Shown: positions 25,162 to 32,793 of the stretch, piece by piece | Numbering within the stretch: position 1 is the stretch's first letter | Layout of the letters: each line of letters opens with the position of its first letter | Assembly (NCBI RefSeq): GCF_029543105.1 | Contig: NZ_JARQXB010000005.1 | Span: 124,001 to 188,000 of the forward strand | Origin: Stenotrophomonas sp. HITSZ_GD | GTDB taxonomy: Bacteria; Pseudomonadota; Gammaproteobacteria; Xanthomonadales; Xanthomonadaceae | DNA: 64,000 bases | Reading direction: 5' to 3' | The notes under the pieces: generated by a model | Databases searched by the model: none | The model's input: the letters and a program-made list of their open reading frames with translations, nothing else | What the model was told of the DNA's origin: nothing | Made by a program: the position numbers and the translations under genes

Positions 25162-26352
25162 CTACCCGAACAGCTTCGCCAGCTGGCGCACCGCTTCTTC
25201 GGACAACGCGCGGTCCGGGGTGATGTCCGCGTTGTCGTAGTCGTCGTCGCGCTGCGCCTGCACCAGCAGGCCATCGCGGCGCGGGATGACGTTGAGGTTG
25301 TGGCCGCGCCAGAACAGCGAGTAATCCACCTCCGGCTGCGGCACCAGCCGCGCGGTCTGCCCGCGCACCGGGATGATGCTTTCGTCGCCCAGCAATGCGC
25401 GCGCGCCGTAGCCGGTGGCGTTGAACACCACTTTTTCGCGCAGGTCGGCGAACTGCCGCGGGCTTTCGAATTCGCGCGTGTGCACGGTGCCGCCGTTGGC
25501 GAGGAAATCGTCCATCAGCAGCCGCGAGTAGGCGGTGATGTTGAAGGTCATCTGGGTATAGCGACGCGCGAAAGGCACCGGGAAGGGATGCTCGCCCGGC
25601 GCCAGGGTGCGCGACCCGGGGTGCAGGTCGGCCAGCAGGCGATGCTCCAGGTCCGGATATTCGGGCTCGCGGCTCTCGCTGTCCGGACCGGCGGGCTGGT
25701 CGAACGGAACATCGGACAGAAAATAGCCGTCGCGCCACTCCACCGGCTCGCCCGGCAGCCCGAGCAGGGTCTGGAAGCGGTGGAACGAGGTGCGCGCCAT
25801 GGTCTCCCAGCGGCGCTCGAATTCCGGCGTGGTGTGCGCCCGGGCGATGACGCGCGAATCGGGCGACCATACGCCGGTGGCGTAGAACGAACGCACGTCC
25901 GGCAGCCGGTCCTTGGCGTAGATGCGCACGCGCAGGCCGGCGCGCTGGGCGACCAAGGCGGTGGTCAGGCCGATCGCGCCGCAGCCGATCACCGCCACCT
26001 CCTCGCCAGCGGGCACCTGCGCCAGCCCCACCGCCAGCGCCGCCGAGCCCCACGACAGCGACCAGCCGCTGCCGCCGTGGCCGTAGTTGTGCACCACCGT
26101 CTTGCGGCCGATCCGCTCGGCCTCGATGCGCGGTCCCTGCAGCCGGAACGGCCGCGTGCACACGCTCAGGGCGACGATGCGATCGGCGCTGGCGCGCATC
26201 GGGGCCAGGGCGCGGGGGGCGGCGAAGTGGTCGGCGATGGCGTCGCTGGGCGGTGGCGGCACCGCAGCCGCGCGCGGTGGCGCGGCGAACGCACCGGTCG
26301 ATACCACCGCCACCGCGGCACCGGCACCGCGCAGGAACTGACGTCGTTGCAT
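25162..26352 (-). CDS. Tat-exported D-amino-acid oxidase-like flavoprotein with circularly permuted domain order
   Basis: A 396-residue protein with a twin-arginine signal ('QRRQFLRGAGAAVAVVSTGA'); ATG preceded by AAAGGA. The D-amino-acid oxidase motifs are present but in swapped order. The segment that ends canonical DAAO, 'TRPFRLQGPRIE' (Arg67 matching the carboxylate-binding Arg) and HNYGHGGSG (88-96), comes first. The Rossmann motif VIGCGAIGLTTA (122-133), normally at the N-terminus, follows it. The protein ends at 'NVIPRRDGLLVQAQ...LAKLFG', where canonical DAAO would continue into the RPxR segment. It should bind FAD and oxidise D-amino or related acids in the periplasm; the substrate is not known. 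Confidence 0.85.
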   Translation of the reverse strand: MQRRQFLRGAGAAVAVVSTGAFAAPPRAAAVPPPPSDAIADHFAAPRALAPMRASADRIVALSVCTRPFRLQGPRIEAERIGRKTVVHNYGHGGSGWSLSWGSAALAVGLAQVPAGEEVAVIGCGAIGLTTALVAQRAGLRVRIYAKDRLPDVRSFYATGVWSPDSRVIARAHTTPEFERRWETMARTSFHRFQTLLGLPGEPVEWRDGYFLSDVPFDQPAGPDSESREPEYPDLEHRLLADLHPGSRTLAPGEHPFPVPFARRYTQMTFNITAYSRLLMDDFLANGGTVHTREFESPRQFADLREKVVFNATGYGARALLGDESIIPVRGQTARLVPQPEVDYSLFWRGHNLNVIPRRDGLLVQAQRDDDYDNADITPDRALSEEAVRQLAKLFG

Positions 26353-26556
26353 GGGGCATCCTTTCATGGGCGACGCGGCAGCATAGCCGCTCGGCCCGGC
26401 GCGTCGCGCGGCCGCGCCCCGAACCGCGACGCGGGGCCGGATTCGCGGCCCCGATCCGGGCTTTCGTCGCCGGGCCGGGCGCCTCGTCGCGGCCGCATCC
26501 CCAAGCCTGCCGGCGCGGTCTATGCTCGGCCCCACTGAAAACCTCGAGTCCGTCCC

Positions 26557-27912
26557 GTGTCCGCCAGCCTGTTCCTGATCGCCCGCCTGCTGTTCGTCTG
26601 GATGATCGTGCTGATCGTTATCGCCAACCTGTGGGGCGAGCTGTTCGGCCATACCGGGACGCTCTACACGCTGATCACCTTCGCCACCCTGGCGATCGTG
26701 ATGACCAGCGTCTTCACCCACCTGCGCCGGGTGAAGCTGATCGCCGGCCGCCTGGACCACGACACGCTGAGCAGCCGCCAACGCCGCCAGATCGAGGTGC
26801 CGCTGGACGGCAACGCCGCCTTCGGCGTGGTCGAGAGCGCGATCCGCCAGCTGCCGCGGGTGGAGGACATCGAGAGCTCGCCGGGGAGCCTGCAGATCCG
26901 CGCCAAGGTGCGCCGCATCGATGCGCGGGACGATGACCAGGTCTCGCGCTGGAACGTGTTCGCGCGCTTCGCCATCAAGCGCAATCAGGTGCTGGCCACG
27001 CTCACGCCGGGCACCGGCGTCAGCAGCGTGACCCTGCTGTGCGAGCCCGATGCCGGCGCGTGGGTGGACCTGTTGATCGTCGATGAAGGCAGCAACTACG
27101 AGAACGCCGAGGCGGTGACCCGCGCGATCACCAACCGCGTCTCGGACCAGCGCCGCGACGAGCAGGCCGCGGCGGTGCAGTCGGAGACCGAGAAGGAGCT
27201 GGCGGTGGCGCGCTTGAACCTGCTGCACGCGCAGGTGGAGCCGCACTTCCTCTACAACACGCTGGCCAGCGCGCAGGTGCTGACCCGCACCGACCCGCCG
27301 CGCGCGGATCAGATGATCGGCCACCTGATCCAGTACCTGCGCCGCTCGCTGCCCAGCGCCGACGATGCGATGTCCACCCTGGGCGAGGAACTGGAGCGCA
27401 CCCAGGCCTACCTGGAGATCCTGCGCATCCGCATGGGTGCGCGGCTGGCGATGCAGGTGGAGGTGCCATTCGAGCTGCGCCGCCTGCAGCTGCCTTCGAT
27501 GATGCTGCAGACGCTGGTGGAGAACGCGATCAAGCACGGGCTGGAGCCCAAGCCCGGCGGTGGCACGATCTGGATCCTGGCGCGCCCGTTCGAGGACCAC
27601 GCCACCCTGACCGTGGCCGACGACGGCCAGGGCTTCAACAGCCACAGCCGCGGCACCGGCGTGGGCCTGCGCAATCTGCGCGAGCGCCTGCGCCTGACCT
27701 ACGGTAGCGCGGCCTCGTTCGCCATCGTCTCCAATTTCCCCACCGGCGTGGCCGCGACGATCACCTTGCCGCTGCGCTACGCGCCCCAGCACACGCCGCC
27801 GCCGTGGGTGTCGCCCGAGACGCCGGCCGCCGAAGCCGCCACGCGCGAGGCGGCCCCCGCCGCGCCGCCGCCGCTGCCCGGCAGTGCGCCCAGTGCTGGA
27901 GGTGCCGCATGA
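26557..27912 (+). CDS. LytS/YehU-type sensor histidine kinase
   Basis: A 451-residue kinase with GTG start. Two membrane segments (about 5-25 and 36-54) come first, then a region of about 145 residues with no assigned domain. The His_kinase family motif follows, with His230 in 'AQVEPHFLYNTLASAQ', and then HATPase_c ('MLQTLVENAIKHGLEP', 'TVADDGQGF', 'GVGLRNLRERL'). A Pro/Ala-rich tail ends the protein. This family pairs with LytTR regulators, and the next gene is one, overlapping as ATGA. The signal sensed is not evident. Confidence 0.92.
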   Translation: MSASLFLIARLLFVWMIVLIVIANLWGELFGHTGTLYTLITFATLAIVMTSVFTHLRRVKLIAGRLDHDTLSSRQRRQIEVPLDGNAAFGVVESAIRQLPRVEDIESSPGSLQIRAKVRRIDARDDDQVSRWNVFARFAIKRNQVLATLTPGTGVSSVTLLCEPDAGAWVDLLIVDEGSNYENAEAVTRAITNRVSDQRRDEQAAAVQSETEKELAVARLNLLHAQVEPHFLYNTLASAQVLTRTDPPRADQMIGHLIQYLRRSLPSADDAMSTLGEELERTQAYLEILRIRMGARLAMQVEVPFELRRLQLPSMMLQTLVENAIKHGLEPKPGGGTIWILARPFEDHATLTVADDGQGFNSHSRGTGVGLRNLRERLRLTYGSAASFAIVSNFPTGVAATITLPLRYAPQHTPPPWVSPETPAAEAATREAAPAAPPPLPGSAPSAGGAA

Positions 27913-28685
27913 ACCCGGTGCGCGCGCTGGTGGCCGAGGACGAAGCGCTGCTGCGGCAATCGCTGCTGGGCCTGCTGGCCGAAGTGTGGCCGGGGCTGCA
28001 GGTGGTGGCCGAATGCGAGGACGGCGCCAGCGCGCTGGAGAGCATCGCCGAACTGCAGCCGGACGTGGTGTTCCTCGATATCCGCATGCCGGGCCTGACC
28101 GGCATCGAGGTCGCGCGGGCCATGGGCGAGGCCAGCCCGCGCTCGCAGGTGGTGTTCGTCACCGCCTACGATCAGTATGCCATCGACGCCTTCGAGCAGG
28201 GCGCGATCGACTACCTGCTCAAGCCGATCTCGCGCGAGCGGCTGGCCGCCACCGTGCAGCGCGTGCAGTCGCGGCTGATGGCCGGCCAGCCGGACACCGA
28301 TGTGCTGGACGCGTTGCTGGCGCGGCTGTCCGCGCGCCCGGGCCAGCCGAGCGATCGCCCGCCGATGGCGTGGATCACCGCCAGCAGCGGGCGCGAGACG
28401 CGGCTGATCCAGCTCGACGAGGTGGCGTACTTCCAGGCCGACCACAAGTACACCGTGGTGATGACCGCCGAGGGGGAGTCGGTGCTGCGCACCTCGCTGC
28501 GCGAACTGCTCGACGTCCTGGACCCGCATGCGTTCAAGCAAATCCATCGCTCCACCATCGTGAACATGAAGGCCGTGGCCTCGGTGATCCGCGACGACAC
28601 CGGCAAGGGCAAGCTGCGGCTGAAGAACCGCCCGGAAACCCTCACCGTCAGCCAGCCGTTCATGACCCTGTTCCGCGGCATGTAG
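27909..28685 (+). CDS. LytTR-type response regulator
   Basis: A 258-residue regulator: receiver domain (Asp57 in 'VVFLDIRMPGLTG', Lys in 'YLLKPISRERL') followed by a LytTR DNA-binding domain from about 155 ('RLIQLDEVAYFQADHKYTVV', 'FKQIHRSTIVNMKAVASV', 'SQPFMTLFRGM'). LytTR proteins bind direct repeats through beta strands. The start codon overlaps the kinase stop, so the two are translated together. Targets are unknown; a small lipoprotein gene follows 27 bases downstream and may be in the same transcript. Confidence 0.94.
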   Translation: MNPVRALVAEDEALLRQSLLGLLAEVWPGLQVVAECEDGASALESIAELQPDVVFLDIRMPGLTGIEVARAMGEASPRSQVVFVTAYDQYAIDAFEQGAIDYLLKPISRERLAATVQRVQSRLMAGQPDTDVLDALLARLSARPGQPSDRPPMAWITASSGRETRLIQLDEVAYFQADHKYTVVMTAEGESVLRTSLRELLDVLDPHAFKQIHRSTIVNMKAVASVIRDDTGKGKLRLKNRPETLTVSQPFMTLFRGM

Positions 28686-28712
28686 GCCGCGGCGAGAAAG
28701 GAGAAGGTCCTC

Positions 28713-29081
28713 ATGCGTAGCCGTAGCCTTGTCGTGATCCTGGGGGGCGTGTTGGCCCTGGCCGGTTGCCATCCACGCGGCGGCGTCACCTCCACCACGC
28801 GCGCCACCACCGATGGCCACGACACGCTCTTCAGCCAGGTCGAGCAGCGCGAGGGCGTGGCGGATTTCCACTGCCTGGCCAGCACCACCGGGCATTGCCA
28901 CTACCTGGTGTTCGTGGAGACCTGCCCGGGCGGCGGCGGGCAAGGCGCGGCTTGCCCGCGCACGACCCTGCAGCGGCTGGACCTGAAGTCGGGCCAGACC
29001 CAACAGGTCAAGGGCCTGCCCAAGGGGTTCGGCCAGTGCGTGGACGTCAAGGCGCCCACCGAGGATTGCGCGCCGGGCTGA
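28713..29081 (+). CDS. Small lipoprotein of unknown function
   Basis: A 122-residue protein with AAAGGAGAAGG upstream. Signal peptide and lipobox L-A-L-A-G-C (Cys19). The mature part has five further cysteines in 'DFHCLASTTGHCHYLVF', 'VETCPG', 'AACPRTT' and 'GQCVD', with a last one in 'EDCAPG', suggesting a disulfide-stabilised periplasmic domain. I do not recognise it. Its place directly after the LytTR regulator suggests co-expression. Confidence 0.8.
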   Translation: MRSRSLVVILGGVLALAGCHPRGGVTSTTRATTDGHDTLFSQVEQREGVADFHCLASTTGHCHYLVFVETCPGGGGQGAACPRTTLQRLDLKSGQTQQVKGLPKGFGQCVDVKAPTEDCAPG

Positions 29082-29170
29082 GGGACGGGTGCGCCGGGCT
29101 TGCACCGCCGTGGTGCATCGCCCGGCGATGGCGCGGCGCGCTATGACTTGGCGGGGTCGGTTCTGCGATC

Positions 29171-30811
29171 ATGCGTGATTCTTTGCCGTCCCGATCGCCC
29201 ATGACCGTTCCCCAGCATCCCACCGCGCTCCGCCGCGAAGTCGGACCCTTTGCCCTCATGCTCACCGGCCTGGGCTCGATCATCGGCTCCGGTTGGCTAT
29301 TCGGCGCCTGGCGCGCCGCCGGCCTGGCCGGCCCCGGCGCGGTCTGGGCCTGGGTGCTGGGCGCGGCCATCATCACCACCATCGCGCTGGCGTATGCCGA
29401 GCTGGGCGCGATGTTCCCCGAGTCGGGTGGCATGGTCCGCTACAGCCACTACTCGCACGGCTCGCTGGTCGGGTTCATTGCCGGCTGGGCGAACTGGATC
29501 GCCATCGTCTCGGTGATCCCGGTCGAGGCCGAGGCGTCGGTGCAGTACATGGCCTCCTGGCCGTGGCAGTGGGCGCAGGATCTGTACGTGTCGCACCCCG
29601 GCGGCGCCGGCGAGCTGACCGTACCCGGCCTGCTGATCGCCGCGGTGCTGGTGCTGGTGTACTTCCTGCTCAACTTCTGGAGCGTGAAGCTGTTCGCCCG
29701 CTCCAACACCGCCATCACCGTGTTCAAGCTGGTGGTGCCGGCGCTGACCGGCATCATGCTGGTCGCCAGCGGTTTCCACAGCGAGAACTTCAGCGTCGGC
29801 GTGCACGGCGACAGCCACGTGATCGACTTCGCCGCCGTGCTGACCGCCGTGGCGACCGCCGGCATCGTCTTCAGCTTCAACGGCTTCCAGAGCCCGGTGA
29901 ACCTGGCCGGCGAGGCGCGCAACCCCGGGCGCAGCATCCCGTTCGCGGTGCTGGGCTCGATCGCGTTGGCCACGGTGGTCTACGTGCTGTTGCAGGTCGC
30001 CTACCTGGGCTCGGTGCCGCCGGACCTGCTGGCGAAGGCCGGCTGGCACGGCATCGACTTCCGCTCGCCGTTTGCCGAGCTGGCGATCATCGTCAACCTG
30101 CACTGGCTGGCGATCCTGCTGTACGTGGATGCCTTCATCAGCCCTTCCGGCACCGGCATCACCTATACCGCCACCACCGCGCGCATGATCTACGGCATGG
30201 AGAAGAACGGCACGATGCCGAAGATCCTCGGCCAGGTGCATGCGCACTGGGGTGTGCCGCGCCCGGCGATGCTGTTCAACCTGGCGGTGTCCTACCTGTT
30301 CCTGTTCTTCTTCCGCGGCTGGGGCACGCTGGCGGCGGTGATTTCGGTGGCGACGATCATCTCCTACCTCACCGGCCCGGTCAGCGTGATGTCGCTGCGC
30401 CGCACCGCGCCGGAGTTCCATCGCCCGCTGCGCGTGTTCGCGCTGCCGCTGATGGCGGCGGTGGCGTTCGTGATGGCGACCGAACTGCTGTACTGGGCGC
30501 GCTGGCCGCTGACCGGCGAGATCATCCTGCTGATGGTGGTGGCGCTGCCGGTATACGCGTACTACCAGGCCAAGGCGCGCTGGCAGGATTTCGGCCGCCA
30601 GCTGAAGGGCGCGTGGTGGATGATCGTCTACCTGCCGGTGGTCGCGCTGTTGTCTTGGGCGGGCAGCACCACGTTCGGCGGGCATGGCTACCTGCCGTAT
30701 GGCGTGGACCTGGTGGTGGTGGCCGCGGTGGGCCTGGTGTTCTACGTGTGGGGCGTGCGCAGCGGGTGGCGCACGCCGGCGGTGGAGCAGGCGGCCGTCG
30801 CGGCGCACTGA
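29171..30811 (+). CDS. APC-superfamily amino acid permease
   Basis: A 546-residue transporter with about 12 membrane segments. The first segment carries the APC substrate-site glycine motif 'GLGSIIGSGWLFGAW', and a later segment has 'GIVFSFNGFQSPVNLAGEARNPGRS', the TM6 and loop signature of amino-acid transporters. It should import amino acids with a coupling ion; the substrate is undetermined. The start could be the ATG at 29171 or, ten codons later, 29201; neither has a strong Shine-Dalgarno. A shared terminator separates it from the convergent gene. Confidence 0.92.
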   Translation: MRDSLPSRSPMTVPQHPTALRREVGPFALMLTGLGSIIGSGWLFGAWRAAGLAGPGAVWAWVLGAAIITTIALAYAELGAMFPESGGMVRYSHYSHGSLVGFIAGWANWIAIVSVIPVEAEASVQYMASWPWQWAQDLYVSHPGGAGELTVPGLLIAAVLVLVYFLLNFWSVKLFARSNTAITVFKLVVPALTGIMLVASGFHSENFSVGVHGDSHVIDFAAVLTAVATAGIVFSFNGFQSPVNLAGEARNPGRSIPFAVLGSIALATVVYVLLQVAYLGSVPPDLLAKAGWHGIDFRSPFAELAIIVNLHWLAILLYVDAFISPSGTGITYTATTARMIYGMEKNGTMPKILGQVHAHWGVPRPAMLFNLAVSYLFLFFFRGWGTLAAVISVATIISYLTGPVSVMSLRRTAPEFHRPLRVFALPLMAAVAFVMATELLYWARWPLTGEIILLMVVALPVYAYYQAKARWQDFGRQLKGAWWMIVYLPVVALLSWAGSTTFGGHGYLPYGVDLVVVAAVGLVFYVWGVRSGWRTPAVEQAAVAAH

Positions 30812-30831
30812 GCGCCCCTGAGCGGATAAAA

Positions 30832-30859
30832 GAAAACGGGGGCCTTGGCCCCCGTTTTC
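30832..30859. terminator. Bidirectional rho-independent terminator
   Basis: GAAAACGGGGG with CCCCCGTTTTC forms an 11-bp stem around a 6-base loop. The A/T ends serve as U-tracts on both strands, between the permease and the convergent DUF-like membrane protein. Confidence 0.88.
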
Positions 30860-30879
30860 ATTTCGCCGCCGTGCCGCGC

Positions 30880-31482
30880 TCAACTCGCGTTGGCGACCAG
30901 TTTCGGCGCGCCGTCGTAGCGGTCCAGTTCGCGCACCAGTTCCGAATACTGCCGCATGCGGCCCATCTCGCGCATGATCACGATGTCCTCGTGGCGCATC
31001 TCGCGGTGGCGGGTCACCTCCTGCTTGTAGCGCAGCACTTCCGGGTAGCGGCGCGCCATCTCCAGCGCGTCGGCGACGCATTCGACCGTGTCCGCGTCCG
31101 GCGCGAGCCGCGCGCGGCTGTTGAATGCGCGCAGCCAGCGCTCGAAGCCCGCGCTGTGGTCGAACAGGTCGGCGATGTACCACAGCACGAACAGGATCGA
31201 GATCCACGAGGTGAACACGATGACCACCCGGCTGAAGGTGATGTGGTAGTCGTGCTGCCACAGCTGGTGCGCGATGACGCCCAGCAGGATCAGCGAGATC
31301 GCCTGCCAGCCGATGATCGAGGCGATCACCCATTGCTTCTTGGCGACGGTGAGCAGGGCGACTTCCTCGTCGATCTGCCGGTCGCTCTTGTCGCGCCAAT
31401 GCGCGACCTGGGCTTCGAACGGCTCATGATGAAGCGCGTTGTCTTGCAGCAACAAACCCAAACCCTTGAACAAAGCGATCAT
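30880..31482 (-). CDS. Two-helix membrane protein of unknown function
   Basis: A 200-residue protein with GGGAG upstream. Two hydrophobic segments at about 50-72 and 83-104 flank a short 'HQLWQHDYHI' loop. The N-terminal 45 and C-terminal 95 residues are charged and helical ('MRHEDIVIMREMGRMRQYSE') and probably cytoplasmic. I see no catalytic motif and do not recognise the family. Confidence 0.8.
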   Translation of the reverse strand: MIALFKGLGLLLQDNALHHEPFEAQVAHWRDKSDRQIDEEVALLTVAKKQWVIASIIGWQAISLILLGVIAHQLWQHDYHITFSRVVIVFTSWISILFVLWYIADLFDHSAGFERWLRAFNSRARLAPDADTVECVADALEMARRYPEVLRYKQEVTRHREMRHEDIVIMREMGRMRQYSELVRELDRYDGAPKLVANAS

Positions 31483-31710
31483 GACGAGCTCCCGAACGGT
31501 TGGCTGGTACGAACGGCTTGCGACGCTGGCGGATCTTCAGGCGCTTCCTTTCTAGCACTTTCGCCGCGCTTGGCAATGGGGGGCGCCGGGCCGTCGCCGC
31601 CTTGCTGCGACCGCACATGCCGGCGTCGAGGGCAGGCACGCCGCGTCAGGCGACGGTTCCAGTATCCAAAGCGCGGGTCGGCATGGCGTGATCGCGCTAG
31701 GATCGCGTCC

Positions 31711-32628
31711 ATGCCCCCTCTGATGCGAACGCTCGCCGCGCCGGCCGCCGCGCAGGTCCGCCGCTGGGTCCTGGATGCCTTTCCGCGCGAGGGAAGCGGC
31801 ATCGAGTACGACGTACCGGCCGGCGACCCGGGCCTGTTCGGGCCGGACAGCGTGACCTGGCGCATCCACGCCGAGTTCCCCGGCATGCTCGCCGGCGGCC
31901 TGTGCGCGCTGATGTTGCAGACCTTGCATCCGCGTGCGCTGGCCGCGGTGTACGACCACTCCAACTTTCGCGGCGACCTGGTCGGCCGGCTGCGCCGGAC
32001 CACCGATTTCGTCGCCGGCACCACATATGCGCCCGAAGGCGAGGCGCGCAAGCTGATCGCCCGCGTGCGTGCGATCCACGCGCGCATCGGCGGGCACACC
32101 GCGGACGGGCAGGCGTATCGCGCGGACGATCCCGCCTTGCTGAGCTGGGTCCACGTCACCGAGGCCTACGGCTTCCTGGAGGGCTGCCGGCGCTACGGGC
32201 GCGAGGTGCCGGTGAAGCTCGCCGACCGCTATTACGACGAGGTACGGCGCATGGCCGAAGCGCTGGGCGCAGTGGAGGTGCCGGGCAGCGAGGCCGAGGT
32301 GGCCGCCTATTTCGCGCGCGTGCAGCCGCAGCTGCGGGCCGACACGCGCACGTGGGAAGTGCTTGGCGTGCTGGCGCGCGCCCGCCTGCCCGTGCCGGCG
32401 GCGGGCTTGTCGCGTGACGTGTTCCTCGGCGCCGGCGCCGCGCTGCTGCCGGGGTGGGCGTGCGAACGGCTGGGGCGCACGCGCTGGCAGCGGATGCGGG
32501 ACCGCGCATCGGCGCGGATGATGCGGGCGATGGCGCCGCTGTTCCGCGTGGCGCTGCCCGATGGCCTGGCGCAGCGGGCATGCCGGCGGATGGGTTTGTC
32601 GCCGGCGGTATTGGAGCGCTGGCCGTAA
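31711..32628 (+). CDS. MpaB-like oxygenase family protein (DUF2236)
   Basis: A 305-residue protein of the family formerly DUF2236, now linked to rubber oxygenase (RoxC/Lcp-related) and MpaB proteins, heme-containing in studied members. Family signatures seen are 'LMLQTLHPRALAAVYDHSNF' (His for heme or substrate region), 'RLRRTTDFVAGTTYAPE' and 'DPALLSWVHVTEAYGFLEG'. There is no signal peptide. The substrate is unknown. The start ATG follows AGGA at 8 bases. It is convergent with the M13 peptidase, with a REP-like repeat and terminator between. Confidence 0.87.
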   Translation: MPPLMRTLAAPAAAQVRRWVLDAFPREGSGIEYDVPAGDPGLFGPDSVTWRIHAEFPGMLAGGLCALMLQTLHPRALAAVYDHSNFRGDLVGRLRRTTDFVAGTTYAPEGEARKLIARVRAIHARIGGHTADGQAYRADDPALLSWVHVTEAYGFLEGCRRYGREVPVKLADRYYDEVRRMAEALGAVEVPGSEAEVAAYFARVQPQLRADTRTWEVLGVLARARLPVPAAGLSRDVFLGAGAALLPGWACERLGRTRWQRMRDRASARMMRAMAPLFRVALPDGLAQRACRRMGLSPAVLERWP

Positions 32629-32655
32629 GTGCCCCGGCAATTCCCTTGGATGCCC

Positions 32656-32720
32656 TTGCGGGAGCGGGTTCCGCCGCGAGTGCCTTCGATCAGGGGTCGC
32701 GGCTGAAGCCGCTCCTACGA
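32656..32720. repeat. REP-like intergenic palindrome
   Basis: Two short arms face each other: 'gcgggagcgggttccgccgc' (32658-32677) and 'tcgcggctgaagccgctcct' (32697-32716). Each arm can fold on itself, and GGAGCGG of one arm pairs with CCGCTCC of the other. The form resembles the extragenic palindromes scattered through Xanthomonadales and Pseudomonas genomes. Only one copy is present in this window. Confidence 0.55.
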
Positions 32721-32741
32721 CAGGGCGGGGTGCCTCTGAAA

Positions 32742-32770
32742 ACAAACGGCGGCCATCGGCCGCCGTTTGT
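32742..32770. terminator. Bidirectional terminator hairpin
   Basis: A 13-bp stem, ACAAACGGCGGCC with GGCCGCCGTTTGT, around a 3-base loop lies between convergent genes, 24 bases beyond the M13 peptidase stop. Confidence 0.85.
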
Positions 32771-32793
32771 CGTTCCAGGCCAGCGTCAGGCGC

